64,000 nucleotides of DNA from the NCBI GenBank assembly GCA_949152475.1, contig OX424555.1:96567515-96631514 (forward strand). The letters run 5' to 3'. The translations under genes and the position numbers were made by a program. The notes under the pieces are model-generated. The model was not told the origin of the DNA. It made no database searches and saw only the letters and a list, made by a program, of their open reading frames with translations. Positions 26,412 through 36,886 of the stretch are shown piece after piece (position 1 is the first letter of the stretch; each line of letters opens with the position of its first letter). Source of the stretch: Terebella lapidaria. Its lineage: Eukaryota; Annelida; Polychaeta; Terebellida; Terebellidae.

Positions 26412-27639
26412 TCAATAAATTACCAACAAGCACTGAACAACAACAGCAAAACAGTTCAGAAGTTTTTTCACATTGTGGTATGTGACGAAACAGTCTGGCA
26501 TGCAGAGGTGTTTGCTGCAAGTGGTGCATCCAAACCTCGTCTGGGACCGTTTTTCCTGCTTGCCATTTGCGACACGAGCCCAGCAGACGTGACACCAGCT
26601 CCTGTTTGGGAACTCCGCCGGCATGCATCGTGATGTCAAGCGGGAGTCCATGGGTGTGAGTGATGGTCTTCCAACACGAACATCTCGGACGAAGGTCGCG
26701 AGTAGTGATGAGATGATGGACATATCAAACTCCAGGTACTTCACTGGCTTCTTCGGGGGCGCAGGCTGGTGGTTGGGCGATTTCTGGTACAGCCGGAAGG
26801 CGTTGAACTTCAGCATTTCCATCAGATAGAAGAGCACCTTCACGTTCCACTTTCGGGACTTTCTGTCTGGGAGGTAGTACTGGCAACATTGGTCTGCGAG
26901 GTCTACTCCGCCCATGTTGGCGGTATAGTCCATGACTGCCTTTGGAGCTGGGAATTCCTTCCTTGCCCACTTTCCCTCTACCCGAACTGTTCTGGCGACC
27001 GCTCCTTTCCTCGCATCATGGATGGTAGAGAGTAGGTACACCAGTCGCTTATCCCTCCAAGATATGGCAGTGGTGGCTTGATACTGCCGTGCGACCATGG
27101 AACCTCTAGCACGACCAAGGCCCTCGGGTTTCTTGGAGATGATCTTCGCTGGCAGCTCAGTACGGCCAACTCTGACAGTGCCGCACGCGTGTGTCTGGTA
27201 CGTGATATTTAGCTCCCTGAACAGCGCCACCGAGGTATAATAGTTGTCGCAGTAGAGGTGGTAACCCTTGTGGCTCAATCCACTCTGCTGTAGGAGGTCA
27301 ACAACTACTGAGTGAGCAAGACCTGTCTGGACTCGATCCGTCTTTCCGGTGTAGACGCTGATTTGTGAGATGTAGCCTGACCTTGAGTCGCACAGAGCCC
27401 ACAGTTTCACTCCCCACTTGTGTGGTTTGAGCGGGAGATATTGCTTGAAGTGCACGCAGCCCTTGAAGGGTACCATAACTTCATCCACACAGATCTCTCG
27501 ACTCGGAATGAAGGCTCGCTTGAACCTCCTGTTGAGGGTGTCCAGTAGCCAGCGAATTCTCCATAGAGGGTCGTAGGTTGGGTCATTCCTGGGCTTTCCA
27601 CCGTTGGGGTTGTGGCCTTCGCTGACGATCGCCAAATAC
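26412..27639 (-). CDS. piggyBac transposase, exon 3 (catalytic core and zinc-binding C terminus)
   Basis: The acceptor is TTTTATATCTGCAG|GTATTT at 27640. The exon carries all three catalytic aspartates of the DDE/D family, numbering the protein from 29030: about D260 in VDEVMVPFKG, D339 in YCDNYYTS and D454 in MGGVDLADQ, matching D268, D346 and D447 of the insect enzyme. The C-terminal cysteine-rich domain (CHVC...CTTC..HLC...C) that binds the element ends is complete. Joined to exon 2 the reading frame is continuous (SR|YLAIVSEG). The enzyme excises and inserts the element at TTAA by a hairpin mechanism. A longer open frame beginning at 27671 is intron read-through. Confidence 0.95.
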
Positions 27640-27946
27640 CTGCAGATATAAAATGAGAGACGGATTACCATCCACTTATTTTATTAATTGATGAGAGATG
27701 TATATCCATTTTCCAATGTAAATGTGGGAAGTACCACAATGTTTGAAATATAGCAGGTATTAGTATGCCTTAACTTGTTGCGGGCAATTTCAGATACAAT
27801 TATCAATACTGACAATTGTGTACAACAATATTGAGTTTATTATGGCATGAAACACAATAAAAAAACAATTTGCAAATATTTTAGCCACATCTGTCACATA
27901 ATATTCAAAATTTCACTGACCAAGAAATTTGTGACAAGAAACTTAC
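27640..27946 (-). other. piggyBac transposase intron 2
   Basis: A 307-bp intron with donor TCTCG|GTAAGT and acceptor CTGCAG preceded by a pyrimidine-rich stretch. The phase (CG|G) restores an arginine codon. Confidence 0.85.
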
Positions 27947-28119
27947 CGAGAAATGGCAATATAACGGTCTCTGGACATGGAGTTGCCAAATATCGGAGAG
28001 GCCAGAATTGCCGACTTGGACCAATACTGCTTGGTTCGAGGTTTCCGTGTGACGCCCATCAAGAAAGAAAGAGCAAAAAAAGCCTTCATCTCTGGCACCG
28101 ATGGAGTGGACCACTTTCC
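27947..28119 (-). CDS. piggyBac transposase, exon 2
   Basis: 173 bp encoding GKWSTPSVPEMKAFFALSF... to ...SRDRYIAIS, the segment typical of the N-terminal part of the DDE_Tnp_1_7 domain (E-K-F-A-L, then M-x-R-x-R-Y). The acceptor is CCGTTTCAG|GG (phase 0, matching the exon 1 donor) and the donor is GTAAGT. Confidence 0.9.
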
Positions 28120-28580
28120 CTGAAACGGTTTGGAAATTGCTTGGTAACAATTGTATGTAGACAACATGTAATATGTCTAGTATGTTTGCATTACTCCGTA
28201 CTGTAAAACATCACATTGGGCACGGTACAATAGGCCTGTTACTAGTATGTCAGCTAATCTGACAGATGGCTGGCCCAATTATATATCATCAAAGGCACCA
28301 AATTATTCTGTGAAAGTAATTGTCTTTTCGATCTCGGCAAAAATTAGTATTGCAGCCATTTTGGCCACCGAAAAATCGACATTGTCCGCATTTTTCAATC
28401 TTGCATTAATTTATAACCTATCAGTGACTATCAAGCCAACAAGTTTTCAACGGCCAATTGCCAGCAAGTTTCGACAACGATGATGCTGAATTATAGTACA
28501 TCATTTTACAGTACATCATTTTGTGTACTATTTTTACTCTGAATGTATTGAAGGAATTCATCCATTATTTATTAACTCAC
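28120..28580 (-). other. piggyBac transposase intron 1
   Basis: A 461-bp intron. The donor CATAAA|GTGAGT ends exon 1 after a lysine codon in phase 0, and the acceptor TTTCAG opens exon 2 in phase 0. Confidence 0.8.
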
Positions 28581-29030
28581 TTTATGTCTGTGTGGCTCGG
28601 CGGTTCTCTTGGATATGGCGTTATGATCGGTCTCCTCACAGATTTTCTGAATCGAGGCATCAGGCAAAAAAATGTGAAAGAAATCAACTGGAGTTTTTTC
28701 TGCTGAGAGTACAGTTGTGGGTCCAGGATTTGCAGCTGGCTGGAAATCATGCAGATTTGGGGTGGCAATTGATCTGCTCCACGTCTGTCTGTTTGTGTTG
28801 AGGTCATCACTGACATCAGGCTCATCTTCACTCCCAGTCCCTTCGCTGGCATCAAGCTCATCATCGCCTACAACTTCGTCTTCATCTTCGTCTTCATCAT
28901 CATCGCCGATACCATCTCTGGACAGACGCCTCCGCAGCACAGAGAGAGCGAGAGATTCCTCATCTTCGCTGTCAGACTCGGGGTCCGTATCACTTTCGGT
29001 TTCGGAATCCTGTCGGCCGCCTGCTGTCAA
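28581..29030 (-). CDS. piggyBac transposase, exon 1 (acidic N terminus); start unresolved
   Basis: Encodes an Asp/Glu/Ser-rich region (about residues 8-75), typical of piggyBac N termini, then PGPTTVLSAEKTPVDFFHIF...ICEETDHNAI, the conserved start of the transposase core. The frame has no ATG: at 29030 it reads TTG, and it stays open upstream to a TAG at 29076-29078. Upstream of that TAG the same frame has ATG at 29207 with 43 further acidic/serine codons (MAAAAVRSDSSSF...). Either an extra small intron removes the TAG or the 5' end is damaged; I found no convincing donor/acceptor pair in phase. Counted from 29030 the spliced protein is 616 residues, close to the 594 of the founding insect enzyme. 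Confidence 0.8.
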
Positions 29031-29424
29031 CTGTAAACGAATTCGTTTCGCACTCTGTTTGTTGTTTGTTTTGGTCTACTTGTGTTTTTCTAATGTTTTA
29101 GTTATAGAGCCTTCAGAAAAATCAAAAAACGCGTCGTCCCCCTCCCTGGTTGGATCACTATCCGATGAAAAAGACGAGCTGTCAGATCTGACAGCAGCTG
29201 CAGCCATTTTGTAACCACCAACGCGGAATTTCCCCAGCTTGGATTGGCCCAGATCACAGCTCTCGCCAGAAATCGCGCTTGCTGTGCGCATGCGCGCGAT
29301 TTGCGAATAAATATGGCGCAATTGATCAAAAACATTATATTCGCTAAAAGTTTGGAAAATTTATGTCATTACATCGTGACACTCCGTAAAAACTACAAGT
29401 TTAGGGCGGGCGATATCTTGGGCA

Positions 29425-29531
29425 AATGTACGATGCATTTTTGCATCGTCAGGCCCCTGCCCGGCGATGCATTTTCGCATCGTCAGGCCCCTGCCCGCAG
29501 ATGCTAAAATGCATCGTCAGTCATTAAAGTG
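29425..29531. repeat. Sub-terminal palindromic repeats of piggyBac right end
   Basis: CGATGCATTTTTGCATCG and CGATGCATTTTCGCATCG occur in two 33-34-bp units each followed by TCAGGCCCCTGCCCG, then a third partial unit (ATGCTAAAATGCATCGTCAG) runs into the terminal repeat. Internal repeats near the tips are where piggyBac transposases bind. Confidence 0.8.
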
Positions 29532-29810
29532 TTAACCGAGTGTTCACAGCACCACAGTGAGATACAGGAAAGTGTGACTTTATCAGAATATCGCTGAGGA
29601 AATTCTAGGATAAGCTGATTGGTTTGTTCCCTCGAGGACCGGTCGAGTGATTAGTTGTCACCCGGTGCTGGAGATACTTTTGTGGGGCTGATGTTTCACT
29701 GCTGGAAGAGAACATCAACACTTGACAGAAGTGCTCAAATTGGTGACTCTAGGCATTACTTATCCCACAATGTGACAATTCTTGTAAAATTCTCCCAACA
29801 TGTATGTAAT

Positions 29811-29915
29811 AGAGAAAGTACAAGTAACTGTCCATTTGTAGATCTGGAAGGCCGAGGCCCGGAGGGCCGAGGCTTTTCAGATCTACGAATGGACAGTTTA
29901 CGAGTGCTTTCTCTG
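29811..29915. repeat. Long hairpin, about 105 nt
   Basis: AGAGAAAG...ACTGTCCATTTGTAGATCTG pairs with CAGATCTACGAATGGACAGT...CTTTCTCT. The central 20 bp on each side pair with a single G-T wobble, and the loop holds a GGCCGAGGC direct repeat. The same structure is kept at about 46913-47017. It could be a fold-back element or a transcribed hairpin. Confidence 0.7.
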
Positions 29916-30102
29916 ACTTAAAATACACCACCCAGACTGTCCAATCTTAGACTCAATAAGAATGGACTACATTCTTTTATTTCTGTCCATTCCTGAAAAA
30001 GAATGGAGCGAACAAACAATAGTGTGATGTCACAGGTGTATTTTAATGGCATAATTGCAGAGATATTCAGTGATGATTATGCCCAAAACTACAATCTATG
30101 TA

Positions 30103-30672
30103 CCGGGGATCCCCGTATTTAAGCCCCTCCTTGGATAAGCCCATGGGCTAATACAATGGGAGTACTACTCTTGTATAAGCCCATGGGCTTATAAACGGAA
30201 TAAAAATTTGTCTCGCATCAGGACTGGGCCTATATTTGGGGAAAACGTAGTTGATGTTTTGTTTTTCGTAGGAGACGTTGGTAAGTGTTGGTACCTAGAA
30301 TAAGCTACTGAAATGAAATTGATAAAAGACGTAGGTATATGCCTTGCCTAGGGATACTATAGAATATACACGTGACCAGCTGGCATGCATATGTGTACAT
30401 TTTTATTCGTCATGCGTGCGTTTAATATGACAGTGAATATCTGTGATATTCTATCTATATTGAACTATAGAATAAAATGTTCGTAGAAATATAGTTATTA
30501 CGCATATAAGAAGTGCTTTCCTGTCTAATCCATTGTAAATTCAAGCGTGCAAAAGAAAAATCTTGAAATAATCATATAAGCCCTTGGGCCTATATATGGA
30601 GTTAAATTTCATTTGACACAACCCCTTTTCCCCAATTATAAGCCCAGGGCTTAAAAACGGGGATCCCCGGTA
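30103..30672. mobile_element. MITE with palindromic ends, TA-flanked (copy 1)
   Basis: TA, then CCGGGGATCCCCGTATTTAA at the left; the right end, read inverted, is CCGGGGATCCCCGTTTTTAA, then TA. Each end is itself a palindrome (CGGGGATCCCCG). Internal palindromes of the form AAGCCCATGGGCTT recur four times or so. 570 bp, no coding capacity. Present at the same place in copy 2 (47205-47783), so it predates the duplication. Confidence 0.8.
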
Positions 30673-33170
30673 ATAAAGCCAAGTTGTATTATAAATTGGC
30701 AGTTAAAATACATTAACAGTTTTCGCATCACTTAGTAATTCTGCTTTATCAGTAATGAAAGAGACAGGGAACTAAACCCTCGAATCTGATTACCAGAACC
30801 ATTTCATGTCTGCTATGCTTGTTCTCCTGAAAGCTGTAGATCCTTAGCCAAAGCTGGTGTACATTTTATCTTATGTGCCTTTTATATACATCTGACATGG
30901 TAAATGCAGATTTTTTCATGTGTGCTGTACAAACATGGTCCAGTCTTTTAGCAGACTTTATCCATAACAAGCCCAGACATTGCTGTGACAGGAGACGGTA
31001 AATAATAAATAAGCAGTTAGATTGAAATGTCAGAAGTATCGGGCTCAGATGTGATCGTCCGTTTAGCCTGTTATTTGTGTGTGGCAAGGATCATGAGAGT
31101 CCCGTCAGAGTCTGCCACTAGATGGCACTTGTTGGTGACATATAAAGCACAGTGTGTGTCACTGTCTGACAGAAACTGTGACAACATCAACCCTGGAGCC
31201 TTTGTGGATAATGTTTATACTCCATGTTATGTATATTTCTTGTACATCAGCCTGTACATTTGCTTGGAGATTCACTCTCATATCATAAACAGAATAGTCT
31301 GTCATTAGCAGATCAGCCAATGACTGTCACAGGACGTAAACGGTATTCATGCTATTTGCATTGCCTTCATTTTGATGAATGCAAATTAGCAGCCTTTGGT
31401 GTGCTCTATAAATTCCCAACTACATACTAAAACACACAATATCAGTTAACAAATGGATATCAAACATAAAACCTCTACATGGAAAGTATTCATTTCTCTT
31501 ATAGAAAACTCCATTCAATTGACTAGTGTTTGTCAATTGTGTGACAGTGTTTGATTCTGCATGCTACAATCTTTCTGTCTTCAAACTGTCTATGGGGAAA
31601 TCACAAAAGTCAGATCTTTGTCGGTCATGGAAATTGCTTGACAGGATCTCAAGAATTTGTTATAAAAACTGATTTATTAGAGTAGAGTTGTGAGCTGAAA
31701 GAGGCTTTTTGTTCCTCTGCCTCAGACAAGTGTTGTGGAGACATTGACAGAATCATCTCTGGGAGATATCTGTGGTTCTCATCCTTTTTGTCCAACTATA
31801 CTTCTTAACCAGACAGAACATTGTAACCATGGTGATATATATGGATGTTGGGCATTGCTTTAGCCATATACAAGGGACACTTAGTGCCGTAATATTTCAG
31901 TGACAGAATATAAGATGATGTGTGCAGAGATGGAGGGAGTTATTGGGGGTTGTCAGGCAATATTCCTAATAGTTCATTAGCAGTTCGTTGATTGTTAGTT
32001 TCGTGAATGTTTTCTGTATGGAGGTCAAATTTACCATGTAACTAGACCATTTTGATTGTTCACTTACTAAAAAAAAGCTTCTGTTTTTTCAAAGCTTCAA
32101 AGCTGACTCTGTGCTTTGAACTGTTTCTTGGACCTGACAAAACCAGGCAGTTCTTGGGGGCAACAGTTCTAATCTGTGACTAGCTTTCACAAACAACTGT
32201 TTTAAAATAATAATGGTTAAATGTGCAGGGTGCTCCGAGTAACTTTATGCCTGATTTAGTTATAAAGAATTCTGAGCCGATGTGTGTTAAAGTAAAAGAT
32301 TTTGTCCACATTCAAGACTGAGTTTTGACCAGAAGCAGCTGACTGTTGGAGTAACACGATCAAGCAGCGATGTCTTGTTTCAGTCTCCGCTGTGAGATGA
32401 ACTACAATGTCAGTAGCAGACCCTTGATCCCACAAACATTTATCTGCCTGAATTATTCAGCACTTGTCCAGGACGTGTAAACAGGCAGTGATGGGGAAAT
32501 GTTGTTTCAAGGCGCTATGATGATGATTATGTCATTCCCTGTACTGAAATATTGGGGGGTTTATGTGGAATATTGTGTCTGGTGATACTCAAGTTAAGTA
32601 TTAGATTATCTGACCCAGTTATGACTACAGCATTTGAATCAGAATGGATAGTGTTCGAATGGAAAGAGTCAATTAACCAATTCATCGTAATATTTATTAA
32701 TATGACATCAGTTTGCTCATAAAAAATATTTAGGTTTCTTTGGGAGCAGAAAGTCTTGAGGAAATCTCACCCTGAACCTGAACAACGCCTCGTTTGATCT
32801 ATCGCTGATCGACCTTTTGTATCGCTGACGGGAAATTGGCCATATTTTGATGCGGGTTTCCTGGTTCCTCTGTTGTCGCATTCTTTCCAAGACGTGACAC
32901 GGAGTATTTGTGAGACCTGCTGTCCTCCTGATTGCTGCGATCACGTCGTCAGTCGGCAGCCTTCCCATAATACTTCAGTGTCGAGACTCGTGACGTCCTT
33001 TGTCCTCCTCTTTCCGACGTCTCATGTCCAGAAATGTCCGAGAGTGTTGAGAGTTTGTGAGACAGGAAGGCAATGAGCAGCTTGTCTGACAAGTTAGGGC
33101 TAGTGTGAGAACCCTGCGATATTTGGAGCTGTGTGACAGTATGTAGGTCAGGGCTGTGACCCTGGTGATG

Positions 33171-34507
33171 GCACAACAAAGCAGCAAGTTATCTGCACAC
33201 GCAGCTTTGTGTTTCTGAGCATTTAGGGTTCGTGTCAATCACGGCTGTGTCCGTGGTCAAAGGATTGCAAACTGTCAAATAAGTTGTGATGTTGATTGCC
33301 TAATTACGGTTGAGTGTAATTGACACTTGTGATTTCGTTTGACATCTTATGATCGGGATGTGTCACTTCTGTTCATGGTTGTGAAATAAACATCTTGAAA
33401 AGCCCTTGTTTCGTTCGTGTTTGTGATGTTTGCCGCCCAGCAGGAAGTTGCCATTTTTCTAGCAAGTACTCATTAATATTCATGAGCTGATTCACATTCC
33501 AGCCAATCAAAAGTTACCTTTCAAAACGAATCAGCCAATGGTGAAAGGCCAGATATGACATCATAAAAATCCCACCAATCAGGCTGTTCGTTTCACTTGT
33601 GGATTTGTTTTGAAATAGCAACGAACCAAACAACAAATTATATTTGTTTCCCGAAGTCCCAACAGCTTCATACAACAATAGATTATACATTATGCATATA
33701 CACCAACACAAGTACCGATGTCTGAATTCATTGTGCACCAAACCATGTAATTGCAATTGACGAGTCGGGCGGTTTTGACAATCGTGTCGGCCTCGTATAA
33801 CTGTCAAACTATCTGAGCCTGATCAGAGGGATATGCAGTCAACCCCTTATCGAAAACGATCGCACATGTGCGTATGTACGAAATATTTTTCAAATTATAA
33901 GTGGCCTAAAACAAGCAAATTTCAGATAAACGCACATGCGACTGTATGCGCGCGAATACGGTAAGAAACTTTGATTGACAAACTCTTGATGAATGTCTTT
34001 CCATAATTATGTGCTGTAAACAGAATTAAGGGTATTTCTGTGGTTCCTTGTGGCAATGTGTTCTATTATGTGGGCAACTTCAGGTAATTTTCATGGATTT
34101 CTTCAGAGAATAATGACAAAATGTTCCATTTCTGAATGTCAAAATCAAGGTCTTTATTCCTAACAAACATACATCGATTATTCTGTACATATTTTGAATA
34201 ACAACAATAATATGTTTATGTAATGTTCTACATGTTAAAAGAGAACACAAATATATAGCATGTGCTTCTATTACATGTAGCTTCATGCTACACACCCACT
34301 GACTACATATATATGTAATATTATGTATGTGATAAGATACAGTGCATCAGCAGCTATACAGTTTGGATAGAAAAGTTCATAAAATATATACACTGATTAC
34401 TGTAGTAAAATCATACACCATGATCTGAGATGCCACACAAGTAGGTTAAAATAAACTATGTCATATAATTAGTAATACACAATAATCTAACTCACACATC
34501 AGATAAA
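33171..34507. other. Flank of TRIM-NHL gene 2
   Basis: About 33985-34110 resembles 55465-55600, and 34140-34500 resembles the 3' flanks of genes 1 and 3. The 820 bp found at 55620-56440 is missing here. 33171-33984 has no recognised content. Confidence 0.55.
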
Positions 34508-36265
34508 TCACATTTCAAACAGCTGCACACGACTGTTACCAGCCTCATACACTACGATGTTGTTGCTGTTCACGGCGACACTCATTGGCATCCTCAGCCC
34601 TCCCGGCTGATCTCCCTCTCTCCCCACCACACACCTCAGCTCTCCCCGTGAATCTAGTACAATCAGCTGGTCAATAGCCAAGTCTGCTATGATAATGTTA
34701 CCATGACAGTCTGTTGTGAAGCCCCATATACTGATCGCCTTTGGTGTGTTTGGTATACTGGGCGTGATGGCCCGTACATAGGCTCCACTCAGTGTAAACA
34801 TCAGTAATCTGGCCGCGTACCATTCATTCACGAGCACTAGGCCGTCTGGTGTCGCGGCCACACTGACTGGATTGTCGGCAAACTGTCCTGGCCCCTGACC
34901 CTTGGAGCCGATACTTCTGATGTACGAGCCATCAGCTCCCAGCACCTTGACACGGTAATTACCCCAGTCAGCAACCAGTAACTGTCCTGTCTGTGTGAAT
35001 GCCAGACCTGCTGGTCCATTCATCTCATCATTGCCAGATCCCAGAGAACCAAATGTCCTGACAAGCTGGAAGTACTTGTCGTACACCTTTATCCTATGGT
35101 TAACACTATCACTGACATACAGTTCACCAGACGGACTCACACACAGTCCCTGGGGATGACTGAACTGGTGTTTCTGGTCACCTTGCTCACCAAGTACAAA
35201 CATCAGATTGAGATCTCTGTCGTAGACCTTCAATCTGTGATTGAGCCTATCTGACACGATGTAGCTGTGGTCTGTGCAGGTCACGTAGCCATCTCCAGCA
35301 AACTCCTCCGGCCCCGACCCTTGACTGCCGCTGACAGCTACGGACCTGGCACGTGCGTAGTCTGCTGATGTCGGCTGATGGCAGCTGGTCGCTGGTGGGG
35401 ATGTGATCTCTCCCACGTCTGGTGCCGATGTCGGCTGATGGCTGCTGGTCGCTGGCAGGGATGTGATCTCTCCCACGTCTGGTGCTGACTGTGACTCCAC
35501 AAATGTGTACTCTATAGGGCTGGGTGCACTCTTCTGATAATCTTGTAATGTGGATAGGAACTCCAGGGCTTCACTGTTGATTTCTGCCAGAGATTCTGTT
35601 GAGCTGTTTGCCCCAGTGCTGCTTTCAAATATGTCTCTGGATTTTCTGAGAAAGGTTTTACACTTTACAACTTCCATGTCAATGCTTTGCTGCCATTTTG
35701 TGTAGTTTTCTACGTTCAGTTTCTTCAGCTCGTTCACTTTGTTCTTCAGTCTCGCTTCCAGTTTCCTGATCTCGTCTTGGTACGCCTGTATTTTCTTCTG
35801 GATCTGTTCTATGGCAGCAGCTGCCCGAGTCCTCTCCTTGTCAAGGACGCTCTCATCCGAGGTCAGGTCTGATGACTTTCTGACTTCCTGTCGGAGTTGA
35901 TCCAGATTGTGTTGGACATCACCTTGGAAGATTTGGTCATGAGCAGCCAGACACGTAGCACAGAGAATTTGTGGGCAGTGATTACATCTTGCTTGTTTCT
36001 CTCGGCTGTTGCAGGATTCACACAATTGTCCTAGCACGTCACAAAGTGCAAAATTCTTCACCAGGTTTTCGACTTTGCATCTTCTCTTGCACTTTGGACA
36101 GGTGAGGGGAGGTTTGGTGGCCAGAGTGTCCACACATTGTTTACAGAACGTGTGTTGACACTTGAGAGCTGTGGGGGTGCGGGCTTCCAGATTGTAGGTT
36201 GACAAACACACAGAACATTCCAACTGCTGCTTCAGGAACCCTGTCTCCGGAGGTACGTCCGCCAT
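34508..36265 (-). CDS. TRIM-NHL family protein 2
   Basis: 585 residues, the same domain order and length as gene 1: RING (C3HC4), B-box, coiled coil, two 20-residue linker repeats, NHL propeller. All zinc-binding residues are present. The open frame reaches upstream to an ATG at 36397, but that part lies in the predicted 5'UTR intron and does not resemble the other copies; the conserved ATG at 36265 follows the acceptor AACAG|ATTCTAAC. The propeller differs from gene 1 mainly at blade-loop positions: D-RL-NHR instead of D-MH-NHR, PxG with A instead of W, D-W-GNYR instead of D-A, NE-WY instead of NE-RY, AD-LAID instead of AD-WANH, YE-A-GNSR instead of YE-Y. Confidence 0.95.
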   Translation of the reverse strand: MADVPPETGFLKQQLECSVCLSTYNLEARTPTALKCQHTFCKQCVDTLATKPPLTCPKCKRRCKVENLVKNFALCDVLGQLCESCNSREKQARCNHCPQILCATCLAAHDQIFQGDVQHNLDQLRQEVRKSSDLTSDESVLDKERTRAAAAIEQIQKKIQAYQDEIRKLEARLKNKVNELKKLNVENYTKWQQSIDMEVVKCKTFLRKSRDIFESSTGANSSTESLAEINSEALEFLSTLQDYQKSAPSPIEYTFVESQSAPDVGEITSLPATSSHQPTSAPDVGEITSPPATSCHQPTSADYARARSVAVSGSQGSGPEEFAGDGYVTCTDHSYIVSDRLNHRLKVYDRDLNLMFVLGEQGDQKHQFSHPQGLCVSPSGELYVSDSVNHRIKVYDKYFQLVRTFGSLGSGNDEMNGPAGLAFTQTGQLLVADWGNYRVKVLGADGSYIRSIGSKGQGPGQFADNPVSVAATPDGLVLVNEWYAARLLMFTLSGAYVRAITPSIPNTPKAISIWGFTTDCHGNIIIADLAIDQLIVLDSRGELRCVVGREGDQPGGLRMPMSVAVNSNNIVVYEAGNSRVQLFEM

Positions 36266-36273
36266 GTTAGAAT

Positions 36274-36399
36274 CTGTTATTATTGCAGACAATGGAGATA
36301 TCTGAGGAGCTAATGCACAGATATTAGGTGTAAATTTTTGTATCATTACTGATCTTATGGTTTTTACTGATTCTGTGATCATTTTATAGGAATCCATAC
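36274..36399 (-). other. Predicted 5'UTR intron of TRIM-NHL gene 2
   Basis: Donor AACTATAG|GTATGG and acceptor ATAATAACAG|ATTCTAAC, 126 bp, at positions matching genes 1 and 3. Confidence 0.65.
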
Positions 36400-36495
36400 C
36401 TATAGTTTTGTTATCTTGAGATGAAGTTTATTAATCCAGCTGTCGAGTGTATATCGTTCAGTTAACGCTCTGCTTCTGAACAGGTAAAACACAGT

Positions 36496-36515
36496 GGGAA
36501 TTCCCCTTTCACTTC
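36496..36515 (-). promoter_or_regulatory. Palindromic NF-kB/Rel site with IRF-like motif, gene 2
   Basis: Identical 20-bp string to the one upstream of gene 1, including GGGAATTCCC, at the matching distance from the start codon. Confidence 0.55.
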
Positions 36516-36886
36516 TGTAACAAGACGATAGAACAGGTCACAAGTGAATCAATAATATCAAGTAGGGCACCATCGTCACGGTGTGTGCCTCGGGTCTCTT
36601 GAGGTTAAAAAAAAAAATTGATGATTTAGGGTGCTTAATATGCTACCGACATTCAAGTGACATAATATTGCATTAAACTTCGTCTCGGGTTCCAAATGTG
36701 GTTCAATCAAACAGTTTATATGCCCATACATACCAATATTTTCATCCTAGCTGTGTGTGTTTTGAAATCACCATGGTATTTTCGGAACGAGACTGGTCAC
36801 GTGACTTGTTTATAGAAAGCCAAATGTAACTACAGGGTGTTCAAAAAGTCACTGTGCAGTAGTGTTACGCCATGTTGTGTTTTTTT
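36516..36886. other. Upstream flank of gene 2 with one minisatellite remnant
   Basis: About 36640-36760 is a single diverged copy of the 169-bp unit found in arrays upstream of genes 1 and 3, followed by the shared TCACGTGA region near 36795. The flank is cut off by the HINE cluster at 36887. Confidence 0.6.

Larger units (their letters stand above)
24662..29531 (-). mobile_element. piggyBac DNA transposon, 4.87 kb
   Basis: It is bounded by TTAA duplications. Terminal inverted repeats are CCCTTTAAGGACTGAC at the left and the complement of CACTTTAATGACTGAC at the right. The flanking DNA joins seamlessly in copy 2 of the segmental duplication (around 46636), giving the empty site and showing that insertion followed the duplication. 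It holds one spliced transposase gene on the minus strand. The left 1.7 kb is non-coding with about 390-bp diverged repeats; the right end has short palindromic repeats. It is autonomous-looking except for an unresolved 5' end of the transposase. Confidence 0.93.
29536..33170. other. Block B, second part (copy 1), non-coding
   Basis: Collinear with 46637-51480 of copy 2 at high identity, and from 32210 also with 54400-55240 of copy 3. Apart from the hairpin and the MITE listed separately I see no gene. Short open frames shared by the copies show no excess of silent change. Confidence 0.65.

Noticed and set aside
31224-31430. 68-codon frame identical at 48795-49001
   Set aside because: The identity reflects recent duplication of the whole block. 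No domain, no start context and no splice pattern supports coding.
32717-32968. 83-codon minus-strand frame (MGRLPTDDVIAAIRRTAG...) repeated at 51122-51373 and 54901-55152
   Set aside because: Between copies 1 and 2 the differences inside the frame are essentially all amino-acid-changing; copies 2 and 3 also change more residues than silent sites. There is no purifying selection, no known domain, and the surrounding DNA is equally conserved, so this is duplicated non-coding sequence.
36266-36397. 44-residue N-terminal extension of TRIM-NHL gene 2
   Set aside because: It lies within the predicted 5'UTR intron, is not alignable as protein with genes 1 and 3, and follows no conserved start.
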